The position numbers and the translations under genes are program-made. Below, one piece after another: positions 47,723 to 57,513 of a DNA stretch of 64,000 nucleotides. Origin of the DNA: an uncultured Bartonella sp. (GTDB taxonomy: Bacteria > Pseudomonadota > Alphaproteobacteria > Rhizobiales > Rhizobiaceae); NCBI GenBank assembly GCA_946478665.1, contig CAMLCZ010000003.1:186001-250000 (forward strand), given 5' to 3'. How positions within the stretch are numbered: position 1 is the first letter of the stretch; each line of letters opens with the position of its first letter. The notes below the pieces were generated by a model. It was not told the DNA's origin. It was given only the letters and a program-made list of their open reading frames with translations, and did no database searches.

Positions 47723-49371
47723 TATTGATTTTCTCTGCCCAAAGAATTGCCTTGGCAAGGTTTGAAAATGTCAAGTTTCTCATCTTTCAATGCAGTTGTA
47801 ACATTCATCATTGTTAATACAGAGGGAAACAGATTGTCGTGCGACATAGGTTCAATACCTGCATTATGTTTGATACAACTCAGGTCAGTCGCCATTGTTT
47901 GGGCAAAAGGTTGTGACATCCATAAAATAAATGGAATGTGGGTTTGTTCGGAAGGTGCCATAGAATAGGGCATACCATGTAGATATAAGCCATTTTCTCC
48001 CAAAGATTCACCATGGTCGGACATATAAATCATTGCGCTATCAAATTTGCCTTCACGCGCTTTCAATTTATCAATAATGGCACTCAAAAAATAATCGGTG
48101 TAAAGGATACTATTGTCATAGGCATTGCGGATTTCCTCTGGCTTGCAATCACTGAATACGGCAGCCCGACAATCTGGCTTGAAATGACGGAATTCTTCAG
48201 GATAGCGTTCATAATAGGCTGGTCCATGGCTACCCAATTGATGGATAAAAAGCACACTGTCTTCCTTTACACCATCGAGCCAACTATCAAGTTTGTCCAA
48301 CATAATGCCATCATGGCATTCACCATCGATACAAAATTGTGGGTCTTTACTGCCATAAAAAGATAGGGTTTTAACGCGGTCAGAAACACCTTTGCTTCCG
48401 GTATTGTTTTCCCACCATTCTACATCAATGCCAGCTGTTTTAAGAATGTCGGGAAGGCTGCTTGTCGAAACAGCTTTTACAATTGTAAAATCCCGTTTTG
48501 GAAAGGGTGAAAACATACATGGTAAGGATTGGGCTGTTGCGGTTCCGCAGCTTATTGTATTCGGAAAATAAATAACATCACGTTTTTTCAATTCCGGATT
48601 TGTTTCTTTCTCATACCCTTGCAAAGAAAAATCGGCGGCTCTTGCCGTTTCACCAGCAACAACAATTGTCACACGCGGGCGGGCATTGTGTTGTGACAAC
48701 GGATTTTTTTTCGCGTCTAGACCAACCTGTTTGAAGACCTGCGATTTATCATGGTGACTTCTAATCACATATTTGACCACATTGCCGATCGGTAAAATTG
48801 GATTAACAATACGTATAAGCTCATGATGCTCGCGGACTGTTGAAATAAGCTGACGGGACGAAATAAGCGTACAAAACACAGCTATCATCAGACATGGTAC
48901 AATAACGGAAAGATTGAATAATACCTTTTTGATAAAGTTCCGGTGTCTGATACGAACCCATATAATCAATAGGCTTGGTATAATACCTGTAACAAGAATA
49001 TGGATAATAAAACCGGAAGTCATCAAATTGGATGCTTCAGCCGATGTTGTTTCAAAAGCATTGGCCACCATGTTTTTGTCGATAATGGTGCCAAACTGAT
49101 CGGTAAACCAACTTGCTATACTACCGGATACTATAAAAATAATGAAAATCGGCTTGATAAGGTATTTTACCGAAACCGTTACAGTCATTGCAATAAATAT
49201 GCAGGTAAGACCGATAATAACCGCGGCAATGGGGGCATAGTCATAATGGAATGCCTGTAAAACATGCACCCAGAATGTCTTGTTAAAAACAGCAATGAGG
49301 TAAATGGCAACAATGATTGATAGAGCCATGCTACTGATGGACGGGCGATGCTTTAGAAGAGATTTCATCAT
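47722..49371 (-). CDS. eptA: phosphoethanolamine transferase (lipid A modification)
   Basis: A 549-residue inner-membrane enzyme: five membrane segments in the first ~170 residues, then a periplasmic alkaline-phosphatase-like domain. It shows VVAGETARAADFSL (Glu241, a zinc ligand), the nucleophile Thr279 within SCGTATAQSLPCMFS, the loop LGSHGPAYYERYP and the zinc site YMSDHGESLGE. EptA/PmrC adds phosphoethanolamine from phosphatidylethanolamine to lipid A, lowering surface charge and sensitivity to cationic peptides. It stands between a PAP2 gene (9-bp gap) and the two-component genes. Confidence 0.95.
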   Translation of the reverse strand: MMKSLLKHRPSISSMALSIIVAIYLIAVFNKTFWVHVLQAFHYDYAPIAAVIIGLTCIFIAMTVTVSVKYLIKPIFIIFIVSGSIASWFTDQFGTIIDKNMVANAFETTSAEASNLMTSGFIIHILVTGIIPSLLIIWVRIRHRNFIKKVLFNLSVIVPCLMIAVFCTLISSRQLISTVREHHELIRIVNPILPIGNVVKYVIRSHHDKSQVFKQVGLDAKKNPLSQHNARPRVTIVVAGETARAADFSLQGYEKETNPELKKRDVIYFPNTISCGTATAQSLPCMFSPFPKRDFTIVKAVSTSSLPDILKTAGIDVEWWENNTGSKGVSDRVKTLSFYGSKDPQFCIDGECHDGIMLDKLDSWLDGVKEDSVLFIHQLGSHGPAYYERYPEEFRHFKPDCRAAVFSDCKPEEIRNAYDNSILYTDYFLSAIIDKLKAREGKFDSAMIYMSDHGESLGENGLYLHGMPYSMAPSEQTHIPFILWMSQPFAQTMATDLSCIKHNAGIEPMSHDNLFPSVLTMMNVTTALKDEKLDIFKPCQGNSLGRENQ

Positions 49372-49380
49372 ATAGGGGGC

Positions 49381-50163
49381 TCACATCGGTAAAGGGATAA
49401 TGGAAGAAAAGGGTTTTACATATTGCAATGAAAATTTTTCACATGAATTCCTTGGATTAGGGAGTGTTCCCAACTTTGACATTTCTATTTTTACAGCTTT
49501 AACATCATTCTGGAAAGCTGAAAGTTGATTTAAACGGTCTATTATTTTTGCCGAATAATCTTCTGTAACTTCTACAGCACTTAGACTGTGAACGCCACAG
49601 ATAACGCGGCTTTCAGCAAAGCTGCGCGCATGGGCAAAAATTTCACTACGTTGTTCAGGAAAAAATATGACCAATAGCCTCGCTACTGTCCAACCACGCA
49701 TAGCATGTCCAGACGGGTAATCATAGCCGCGGGCGGGTTCGCACGTTGCGCCGCTATATAATTTGAATGGCCGTTCTACCTTAAAAATCTTTTTCGATTT
49801 TAGAGCGAGTTTTTCCGTGTCTATTGCTGTCTTTTGCAATAATTTTGAAAAAGCGGGCAACTCTTTCAAAACCAAATGACGTCGTGCTGCGCAGCTAAAG
49901 CCTTCAACAATATCGTCATCTGTCGCTGTTGCATCAATAATCGCTTGTTGCCAACGCGCATTATTTTTTTGGCTACGTGTTTCCAAGAATACCTCTTTGT
50001 CACGTTTCTGTTCGATACTATTTAAGGTTGGAGGCGCAATCGAAAGCATCATATGCATTTTTCCTAAACGGTTTAGGTAACCCTTTCCACCGAGGTAATA
50101 ACCGCTGCAAAACAATACCGCACAGATCAACACAGTAATATTGAGCTTTTTCATATGACGCAT
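49381..50163 (-). CDS. PAP2 class A-like phosphatase with an altered catalytic residue
   Basis: A 260-residue protein with an N-terminal signal or membrane segment (about 7-24) and the class A acid phosphatase pattern: K-x6-R-P (Lys124, Arg131), PSGHA (150-154) and SRVICGVHSLS (185-195) with the nucleophilic His192. The Asp normally four residues after this His is Ala196, so full activity is doubtful; the downstream Glu198 might substitute. The ATG at 50163 was chosen because GGAG lies seven bases ahead. It is first in the operon with eptA, so it may act on phosphate groups of lipid A or undecaprenyl, or no longer be active. Confidence 0.8.
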   Translation of the reverse strand: MRHMKKLNITVLICAVLFCSGYYLGGKGYLNRLGKMHMMLSIAPPTLNSIEQKRDKEVFLETRSQKNNARWQQAIIDATATDDDIVEGFSCAARRHLVLKELPAFSKLLQKTAIDTEKLALKSKKIFKVERPFKLYSGATCEPARGYDYPSGHAMRGWTVARLLVIFFPEQRSEIFAHARSFAESRVICGVHSLSAVEVTEDYSAKIIDRLNQLSAFQNDVKAVKIEMSKLGTLPNPRNSCEKFSLQYVKPFSSIIPLPM

Positions 50164-50608
50164 TCGCAGACTCCAAATGTCTGCGGGTACGTTTAAAATC
50201 AAAAACTGACAGTATCCTGAAAGAGTAAAAAACTCAGATCATAATGAATAATCACATGATAACACACATAAATTTTTAATAATGATGAGAAGAACTCCAA
50301 TAATTAAACCAATTTACATAAAAATGGTCAGCAATAAGAAAGGTAAAAATAAAATATAGTATTGATTATTTAAAAGTTTATAAGATTTTTTAAAAAGATT
50401 TATTGTGTGTGAAATAAAATGTCAATTCAGTGTAATTGTGCTTTTTGGTTCAATAAAAATGCATAAAATCGTTCTATAACTTTGATAATTTACACCAGAC
50501 GATCAAATATTGTTGCTTTTGCCATTGTAGTGATTGACTTGTTGGCCAAGTTGGACATTCTCTCCCTAGTTCATAATGCTAAACAGAAATACCATGGAGA
50601 ATAATGAG
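50164..50608. other. 445-bp divergent spacer between the lipid A operon and proY
   Basis: Strongly AT-rich; it must hold the promoters of both transcription units. No gene or clear operator was found. Confidence 0.5.
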
Positions 50609-51970
50609 ATGCAGAATAGTTCTCTTAAAAAAGGATTGAACAAGCGTCACGTTTTTTTCATTGCCCTCGGCTCGGCAATTGGTACTGGTTTGTTTTATGG
50701 ATCGGCAGGAGCCATTAAACTTGCAGGCCCAATTGTTTTGCTTGCCTATTGTATTTCGGGCGTTATGGCATTTATGGTTATGCGTGCTTTGGGTGAAATG
50801 GTTTTGCATAATCCATTGCCGGGCTCATTTGGCCGATATGCATCAAATTATATTGGTCCATTTGCCGGATTTCTGACTGGCTGGACTTATGTCTTTGAAA
50901 TGGTTTTGGTTTGCCTTGCGGATATTACAGCATTTGCCACCTATATGGGGTTTTGGTACCCTGATGTGTCACCATGGATTTGGGCATTAGGCATTACACT
51001 TATTATAACGGCTATGAATCTTATGGCCGTCAAGATTTATGGTGAAATGGAATTTTGGTTGTCCGTTGTAAAGATAGCAGCCATCATCGCCATGATTATA
51101 GCTGGCATTGGCATTATCCTATTCGGCTTTGGCAGCGTGTCACACCAACCGACAGGCATTCATAATCTTTGGTCAAATGGCGGTTGGATGCCTAATGGTT
51201 GGCTGGGATTTATCGCATCATTCAGTGTTGTTGTATTTGCTTTTGGTGGTATCGAAATTATCGGATTGATGGCGGTTGAAGTTAAAGATGCTGACCGGAA
51301 TATTCCAAAAGCAATCAATGCTATTCCATTTCGGATCCTGTTTTTTTATGTCATTACGCTGGCAATCCTTATGTCGCTTTATCCGTGGGACAAAATTGGT
51401 CTTGGTGGAAGTCCATTCGTGACTATTTTTGAAAGTTTGGGCATAAAATATGCCGCCAATATTCTTAATGTCATTGTTATTACAGCTGCTATCTCGGCAA
51501 TCAATAGCGACCTTTACGGAGCAGGGCGTATGTTACATGGCCTTGCCGAAGATGGACACGCTTTCAAAGCCCTAAATTATGTTTCAAAAAATGGCATTCC
51601 TGTTTTGTCGGTTTTGGTCATGTTTCTTGTGCTGATCGCTGGTGTGGTTCTTAATTACTTTTATCATGAGAAACTATTTTTCCTCATCGCTGCTATGGCG
51701 ACATTTGCAACCGTTTTTGTTTGGCTGATGATTTTATTGTCGCAAGTTTTCATGCGTTGGAAAATGACAAAAGAGGCACAAATGAATTTGGCATACCAAA
51801 TTCCATTTTGGCCTGTTGGACCATTTGTAGCGATTGTGTTTATGGTATTCATTATCGCTCTATTAGGGGTGTTTGACGATACACAAGCGGCATTGGTTGT
51901 TGGTGTTATCTGGGTTGTGTTGCTCGCTATCTGTTTTCAATTTATGAAAATTTTCCGGAAAGCAAAATAG
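50609..51970 (+). CDS. proY: amino acid permease, ProY-like
   Basis: A 453-residue transporter of the APC superfamily with 12 hydrophobic segments. Stretches such as [32 protein letters not shown] and [20 protein letters not shown] follow E. coli ProY. ProY is a cryptic proline-specific permease; here proline or a related amino acid is likely. The third ATG (50609) was chosen because GGAG lies nine bases ahead and the resulting N-terminus matches the length in ProY; earlier ATGs at 50576 and 50594 exist. A weak terminator follows. Confidence 0.88.
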   Translation: MQNSSLKKGLNKRHVFFIALGSAIGTGLFYGSAGAIKLAGPIVLLAYCISGVMAFMVMRALGEMVLHNPLPGSFGRYASNYIGPFAGFLTGWTYVFEMVLVCLADITAFATYMGFWYPDVSPWIWALGITLIITAMNLMAVKIYGEMEFWLSVVKIAAIIAMIIAGIGIILFGFGSVSHQPTGIHNLWSNGGWMPNGWLGFIASFSVVVFAFGGIEIIGLMAVEVKDADRNIPKAINAIPFRILFFYVITLAILMSLYPWDKIGLGGSPFVTIFESLGIKYAANILNVIVITAAISAINSDLYGAGRMLHGLAEDGHAFKALNYVSKNGIPVLSVLVMFLVLIAGVVLNYFYHEKLFFLIAAMATFATVFVWLMILLSQVFMRWKMTKEAQMNLAYQIPFWPVGPFVAIVFMVFIIALLGVFDDTQAALVVGVIWVVLLAICFQFMKIFRKAK

Positions 51971-51995
51971 CGCGATAGATAAAGCTTATTATAGC

Positions 51996-52020
51996 AGCGG
52001 CATTGGTGTTTGCCGTTTTT
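51996..52020 (+). terminator. probable intrinsic terminator of proY
   Basis: CGGCA (51998-52002) and TGCCG (52011-52015) form a short stem followed at once by five T. It lies about 30 bp after the proY stop. Confidence 0.5.
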
Positions 52021-52188
52021 AAAAACAATATGAGTTACAGCAATTCATTGCCGCATCCGTTTTTTGTTAGAAAATTCAACTTTATTGTTGGGAAATTCAA
52101 CGCAACATACCTTGGCAAGGAAAAAATGTAATGCACCTTGATAAGGCTGTACGCGTTAGATGCTTTTCAATGCCTATCAAAGTATCCA

Positions 52189-54456
52189 TTATACAGAAAT
52201 TGCGTGTTCTTGCGCGTACCATTGCATCCAATTATGCAAGGACTTTACATGCGGCTTATTAAGCTCTTCCAGAAGTTGCTCTTGCAGATTTTGTACATCG
52301 ACATCAAGCAACATTGCCTTGATAGGTCCGATTGCGGACGGTGTCATTGATATGCGTGTAAAACCAAGCCCTAAAAGAGCCAGAGCAATAAGAGGTCTAC
52401 CAGCCATTTCGCCACACAACGTCACTGGAGTATTGTTGCGTTTTCCAGCTTCAATAATGCAGCGCAGCGCGCGTAAAAACGAAACTGAAAGTTGATCGAA
52501 ACGATGCGACATTTCAGCATTGCCACGATCAATCGCCATCATGAACTGGAATAGGTCATTTGATCCGACAGACACAAAGTCTACCGCTTGCATAAGCTCA
52601 TCCAATTGGAAAAGTAAAGCTGGTACCTCAACCATCGCCCCCAATTTTATCCTTGTTGGCAATGCGTGGCCAAAACGCGATAGATAAGCAACCTCACGGT
52701 CAATCAATTGCCTCGTCCGGTTAATCTCGCCAACTTCCGTCACCATTGGTAACATGAGGCGCAGCTCACGTCCCCCCGAAGCTTTTAAAAAAGCGCGCAG
52801 TTGCGTGCGCATAAGCGCGGGTTTATCAAGCGTTAAACGAATGGCGCGCCAACCAAGAGCGGGGTTTTCTTCCTGTATCTTGTTGCGGAAATATGGAAGT
52901 ACTTTATCGCCACCAATATCAAGAGTGCGGAAGGTAACAGGCTTATCGCCAATGGTTTTGTAAACATTGCGATAAAGATTTTCCTGCTCATGTGCGCGCG
53001 GAAATTTCGAGGCAATCATAAATTGTAGTTCTGTCCGAAACAGACCAATACCTTCCGCACCCGATTCATCCAATTGCGGTAAATCAACAAGAAGACCAGC
53101 ATTCATCAGCAATGTGATATGTGTGCCATCTTTTGTAATAGAAGGTACATCGCGCAAATCGCGATATAGTTGCTGTTTGCGTGCACGAAACCGTGCCTTT
53201 TCTTCATAAGCTCTTTCAACATCAATGACAGGGCGCAAATAGATACGGCCATCTTCACCATCAATAATAACGGAATCGCCGTTTTCTGAAATGGAAACAA
53301 CACCTTTGGCTTGTCCAACAACAGGAATGGACATAGCACGCGCAACAATAGTGACGTGACTTGTTGTGGCTCCATCTTCAAGAATAAGGCCACGTATGCG
53401 GTCACGCGGGTAATCCAAAAGTTCGGCAGCCCCCATAGAGCGCGCGACAATCACCGCATCTTTAGGCAAATTTGCCGCTATAGTTTCTCTGGTGCGCCCC
53501 ATAAGCTGGTGCAAGAGACGGTTGGCCAGATCATCAAAATCCGATAAACGTTCCCGCAAATAAGGATCTGTCAGGTGGATCATGCGGGCACGTGTGTCAC
53601 TTTGTACTTTTTCAACCGCTGCTTCAGCCGTTAAACCATTATTGATGGCTTCTTCCAAACGATGAACCCAACCCGTATCATTGGCAAACATGCGGTAGGT
53701 TTCAAGAACATCGCGGTGTTCACCTTCACTTGCGACATCACTTCTTGAAAGCATATCATCAATCGACAGACGTAATGAGCCAATGGCCTTGGTGAGCTTT
53801 TCTATTTCAACCTGACTATTTTCATTGAATAGGTTGGTAACCACAATACGTGGTTCATGAAGTACAACATGACCAATGCCTATGCCATCATTGAGCGATT
53901 GTGCCGTTAGGGTAAACGGGCGACGCATATTAACATCGCCATTCGTGTGCGTGGCACGTGGCAGGTCGCCGGCTGCTATCATCTCTGCAAGCACCATGGC
54001 GACAGTTTCCAAGGCCTCAACCTCGTCATCGCTATAGCCACGTTGACTGCGATTTTGTACAACCAAAACCCCTAAGGTGCGCCCCGCACGCAAAATCGGA
54101 ACCCCGAGGAAGGAAGAATAGATTTCCTCACCTGTTTCAGGCAAATAAGCAAAAGCGGGATGTTTTTGTGCGTCTGTCAGATTTAACGGACGGGCAGTCG
54201 CTGCAATTGTTCCGACAAGGCCTTGACCGAGACGTAATTGGGATAAATGAACTGCTTTGGGATTTAGGCCCTTTGTTGCAAACAATTCCAGCATACCATC
54301 TGAACGTAAAACATAAAACGAACAGACTTCGGCGACCATATTTTGGGCAATTTCACGGACAATAAGATTTAACCGTTCTTGAGGGTCCATGGCAGACGCC
54401 ATAAACTCGCGTAAACGCTTTAATATCACTCTGGGGCCTGCATGGGTCTCCCGCAT
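52189..54456 (-). CDS. ptsP: PEP-protein phosphotransferase of the nitrogen PTS (EI-Ntr)
   Basis: A 755-residue enzyme: an N-terminal GAF domain (about 15-165), the HPr/NPr-binding and phosphohistidine domain with DGATTSHVTIVARAM (His367), and a C-terminal PEP-binding barrel (LFRTELQFM, SVGSNDLFQFMMAIDR, CGEMAG). PtsP takes phosphate from PEP, with glutamine and 2-oxoglutarate sensed by GAF, and passes it to NPr and EIIA-Ntr, linking nitrogen status to potassium uptake and metabolism. It follows lysC by 112 bp in the same direction, an arrangement also found in Brucella. Confidence 0.96.
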   Translation of the reverse strand: MRETHAGPRVILKRLREFMASAMDPQERLNLIVREIAQNMVAEVCSFYVLRSDGMLELFATKGLNPKAVHLSQLRLGQGLVGTIAATARPLNLTDAQKHPAFAYLPETGEEIYSSFLGVPILRAGRTLGVLVVQNRSQRGYSDDEVEALETVAMVLAEMIAAGDLPRATHTNGDVNMRRPFTLTAQSLNDGIGIGHVVLHEPRIVVTNLFNENSQVEIEKLTKAIGSLRLSIDDMLSRSDVASEGEHRDVLETYRMFANDTGWVHRLEEAINNGLTAEAAVEKVQSDTRARMIHLTDPYLRERLSDFDDLANRLLHQLMGRTRETIAANLPKDAVIVARSMGAAELLDYPRDRIRGLILEDGATTSHVTIVARAMSIPVVGQAKGVVSISENGDSVIIDGEDGRIYLRPVIDVERAYEEKARFRARKQQLYRDLRDVPSITKDGTHITLLMNAGLLVDLPQLDESGAEGIGLFRTELQFMIASKFPRAHEQENLYRNVYKTIGDKPVTFRTLDIGGDKVLPYFRNKIQEENPALGWRAIRLTLDKPALMRTQLRAFLKASGGRELRLMLPMVTEVGEINRTRQLIDREVAYLSRFGHALPTRIKLGAMVEVPALLFQLDELMQAVDFVSVGSNDLFQFMMAIDRGNAEMSHRFDQLSVSFLRALRCIIEAGKRNNTPVTLCGEMAGRPLIALALLGLGFTRISMTPSAIGPIKAMLLDVDVQNLQEQLLEELNKPHVKSLHNWMQWYAQEHAISV

Positions 54457-54515
54457 TGTCGATCAAATCTCCCGTTTTGGTCATTCAATCTAGAGTAGTT
54501 TTGCCAGAAGGCCAA

Positions 54516-54552
54516 TTTAATCCCGATATTATATTGTAAATTCGGGATTAAA
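54516..54552 (-). terminator. stem-loop between lysC and ptsP
   Basis: TTTAATCCCGA (54516-54526) and TCGGGATTAAA (54542-54552) form a perfect 11-bp stem over a 15-nt loop just after the lysC stop. There is no T-run, so it may be partial termination or mRNA protection, not a full stop. Confidence 0.45.
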
Positions 54553-54568
54553 TGATGATGACCTTTAA

Positions 54569-55825
54569 TTATTTATCCTTATCTAAGCCATAAACTGAAT
54601 GGAGTGTACGTACTGCCAATTCGGTATAGGCATTATCAATCAGGATTGAAATTTTAATTTCAGATGTTGTAATAGCGCGGATATTGATGCCTTTTTCTGC
54701 AAGCGCTTTGAACGCCGTCGCTGCAACACCAGTATGGCTGCGCATGCCAATTCCGATAATGGAAACCTTTGCAAGTTCTGTTTCGGATTGGATAACATCA
54801 AACCCAATATCTTTTTTATTTTTTTCAAGTGCGGCAACCGCCTTTTGAACATCACCAGATGGTACGGTGAAGGTCATATCGGTTTTTGAACCGTCTTCCG
54901 AAATGTTCTGTACAATCATGTCAACATTAACATGTTGCTCGGCCAATGGGCCAAATATAGCTGCCGATATGCCTGGCCGGTCGGCCAAACGGCGTAGTGA
55001 AATTTGAGCTTCTTCTCTGGCGAATGCTATTCCGCTGACAACCTGTTGTTCCACGATTTCATCCTCGTCGCAAATGAGTGTTCCGGGTGGATTAATAGGG
55101 TCACCCATGCCCGGAGCATCGGGATCCTCAAAGCTTGAACGCACAAATGTGCGCACTTTATGTACCATTGCCAGTTCGACAGAGCGTACTTGCAAGACTT
55201 TTGCCCCAAGTGACGCCATTTCCAGCATTTCTTCAAAAGCTATTTTTGGTAAGCGGCGTGCCTTTGGCTCAATACGTGGGTCAGTGGTGTAAACCCCGTC
55301 AACATCAGTGTAAATGTCGCAACGGTCAGCTTTTACGGCAGCAGCAATGGCAACAGCACTGGTATCTGAGCCGCCCCGACCAAGCGTTGAAATGCGATTA
55401 TCCGGTGCAAGGCCTTGAAATCCTGCGATAACAGCAACTTGCCCTTCTTTGAAACGCTCAATCAGTGCTGATCCGTCTATATCGGTAATGCGGGCTGCAC
55501 CATGGGTGTTATCAGTCGAAATTGGAATTTGCCAACCAAGCCATGAACGGGCATTGATACCCATTGATTGCAATGTTATGGCAAGCAAACCAGCAGTAAC
55601 CTGTTCACCAGATGCAACAACCACATCATATTCACGTGCGTCGTGCATGGGTGAAGCTTCACGTGTCCAGCCAACAAGTTCGTTGGTTTTGCCGGCCATT
55701 GCCGAAACAACAACAGCAACCTCATGACCAGCATCAACTTCACGCTTAACATGGCGAGCAACGTTTTTTATCCGCTCGATATTGGCAACAGATGTCCCAC
55801 CGAATTTCATCACAATGCGCGCCAT
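54569..55825 (-). CDS. lysC: aspartate kinase
   Basis: Phosphorylates aspartate, the entry to lysine, threonine and methionine synthesis and, through diaminopimelate, the cell wall. The 418 residues show the opening VMKFGGTSVANIERIKNVA, STLGRGGSDTSAVAIA and TDVDGVYTTDPRI in the kinase domain, and two ACT domains (about 265-410) for feedback by amino acids. Length and layout match the lysine/threonine-regulated single-enzyme type of alphaproteobacteria. It is divergent from ubiG and probably transcribed with ptsP. Confidence 0.97.
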   Translation of the reverse strand: MARIVMKFGGTSVANIERIKNVARHVKREVDAGHEVAVVVSAMAGKTNELVGWTREASPMHDAREYDVVVASGEQVTAGLLAITLQSMGINARSWLGWQIPISTDNTHGAARITDIDGSALIERFKEGQVAVIAGFQGLAPDNRISTLGRGGSDTSAVAIAAAVKADRCDIYTDVDGVYTTDPRIEPKARRLPKIAFEEMLEMASLGAKVLQVRSVELAMVHKVRTFVRSSFEDPDAPGMGDPINPPGTLICDEDEIVEQQVVSGIAFAREEAQISLRRLADRPGISAAIFGPLAEQHVNVDMIVQNISEDGSKTDMTFTVPSGDVQKAVAALEKNKKDIGFDVIQSETELAKVSIIGIGMRSHTGVAATAFKALAEKGINIRAITTSEIKISILIDNAYTELAVRTLHSVYGLDKDK

Positions 55826-56020
55826 TTGAACTACTCTTGCCTCTGATTTTTTAAAACTATTAAAAAGTTTGATCTTTAAGACTATACAGTCCCTTTCACA
55901 TAGCGAATATCACTAATTTAAGCAAGACTGACATGTTATTACGAATATTAGATTGTTTGCCTATTGACTTTGAATATTTTACAACAGACTTGATACAACG
56001 TTAAGCGCAAGGAGAGTTCT

Positions 56021-56767
56021 ATGGCCGAAGCCGCACATACCACGATCGATCAGGCAGAAGTTGACCATTTTTCGCGTATTGCCGCGGAATGGTGGAATCC
56101 ACAAGGTAAATTCCGTCCACTGCATAAATTCAACCCAACACGTCTTGCCTATCTCAAAGAAAAAATCTGTTTGGCATTCGATAGGGACCCGAACGACGCG
56201 GAACCTTTAAAAGGATTAAGACTTCTTGATATCGGTTGCGGCGGCGGCCTGCTGTGCGAACCTATGGCACGCTTGGGAGCAGAGGTTGTCGGGGCAGATG
56301 CTTCATCAACAAATATTGAAGTTGCAAAAATTCATGCCGCCCAATCAGGGGTAAAAGTTGACTATCGCGCAACCACTGCAGAAGATTTGTCAAAGGCTGG
56401 TGAAAAATTCGACATCGTTCTCAATATGGAAGTGGTCGAACATGTTGCTGATGTCGATTTATTTATGGCAGAAAGCGCAAAAATGGTAAAACCACAAGGG
56501 TTGATGTTTGTTGCAACACTCAATCGCACTTGGAAAGCTTGGGGATTAGCCATTATTGGTGCGGAATATGTGCTGCGCTGGTTGCCCAAGGGCACGCACG
56601 ACTACAACAAGTTTTTAAAACCAGACGAGATAAAATCCAGATTGGTCAGTGGTGGCCTTACTGTTATTGATGAATTGGGAATTACCTATAACCCACTAAA
56701 CGACAGTTGGAATCGTTCTAAGGACATGGATATCAATTACATGTTGCTTGCTCGGCGGTTGAAATAA
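56021..56767 (+). CDS. ubiG: ubiquinone biosynthesis O-methyltransferase
   Basis: A 248-residue SAM methyltransferase that does both O-methylations of the ubiquinone head group. Its N-terminus [19 protein letters not shown] is the UbiG signature and the SAM loop is [26 protein letters not shown] lies before the ATG. The stop is 17 bp from the convergent DUF1178 gene. Confidence 0.97.
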   Translation: MAEAAHTTIDQAEVDHFSRIAAEWWNPQGKFRPLHKFNPTRLAYLKEKICLAFDRDPNDAEPLKGLRLLDIGCGGGLLCEPMARLGAEVVGADASSTNIEVAKIHAAQSGVKVDYRATTAEDLSKAGEKFDIVLNMEVVEHVADVDLFMAESAKMVKPQGLMFVATLNRTWKAWGLAIIGAEYVLRWLPKGTHDYNKFLKPDEIKSRLVSGGLTVIDELGITYNPLNDSWNRSKDMDINYMLLARRLK

Positions 56768-56783
56768 TACAACCGCTTTCACA

Positions 56784-57212
56784 TCAATTTTCGTCTTCAG
56801 GCAATGAAGGGAGTGGGACGACAGAAATGCCGTCCTCCACCAATGAAGATACTTCCTTTACGCTCGCTTCGCCATAAATGGCGCGCTCTTCCACTTCCTT
56901 GAAATGAATACGACGTGCTTCCTCGGCAAAACGGTCACCAACATATTCCGCTTCCTTACGCACTTTTTTGGTAACTTCTCGTAAGGCAGACAACATTTTT
57001 TGCTGTTCGGCTTCCAAACCCAATCCAACCTGCTGTTCCCGTTTGCGTGCAGTGGAAACTGCTGGCGCCATCAACTGTTTTTCAACGGATGTTGAATGAC
57101 AGAAAGGACAACTCAATAGACCGGATTTTTTTTGCCCATCAAAATCTTCATTGCTACGAAACCATGCGTCAAATTCATGCGCATTATCACAGTGAAGCGA
57201 GAAACGGATCAT
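56784..57212 (-). CDS. DUF1178 family protein
   Basis: A 142-residue protein opening with MIRFSLHCDNAHEFDAWFRS and a CPFC pair in LLSCPFCHSTSVEKQLM (about residues 32-48), likely a small zinc-binding fold, then a charged helical tail. The family has no settled function. It sits two bases after the grxC stop, so both are cotranscribed. In Brucella relatives a nitrilase-like gene is often present in this block; it is absent here. Confidence 0.9.
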   Translation of the reverse strand: MIRFSLHCDNAHEFDAWFRSNEDFDGQKKSGLLSCPFCHSTSVEKQLMAPAVSTARKREQQVGLGLEAEQQKMLSALREVTKKVRKEAEYVGDRFAEEARRIHFKEVEERAIYGEASVKEVSSLVEDGISVVPLPSLPEDEN

Positions 57213-57214
57213 CT

Positions 57215-57469
57215 TTACTTTCCGGCAAGAAGGGAATCAAGTTCGCCTTTTTCATCAAGTGCATGGATATCGTCGCAACCGCCAACATGAACATCACCAA
57301 TGAAAATCTGCGGAAATGTATTGCGTCCATGGGCACGCTCAACCATTTCTGGACGTCTATCACCGGAAGCGTCGATTTCTTCATAAGCAACGCCTTTTGA
57401 TTCCAATAATTCTTTGGCAGAAGCGCAATATGGGCATCCAGGACGGGTATATATTGTTACATGTGGCAT
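57215..57469 (-). CDS. grxC: glutaredoxin 3
   Basis: An 84-residue glutaredoxin with the dithiol active site CPYC in IYTRPGCPYCASAKELLES, plus TFPQIFIGDVHVGGCDD for glutathione binding. It reduces protein disulfides and mixed glutathione disulfides. The ATG at 57469 was chosen because GGAG lies six bases before it; an in-frame ATG at 57481 is possible. It follows comF by 44 bp. Confidence 0.95.
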   Translation of the reverse strand: MPHVTIYTRPGCPYCASAKELLESKGVAYEEIDASGDRRPEMVERAHGRNTFPQIFIGDVHVGGCDDIHALDEKGELDSLLAGK

Positions 57470-57513
57470 TTCATTCTCCATTTATTTTTATATAAGTAAT
57501 ATTGTTTTCTCAC

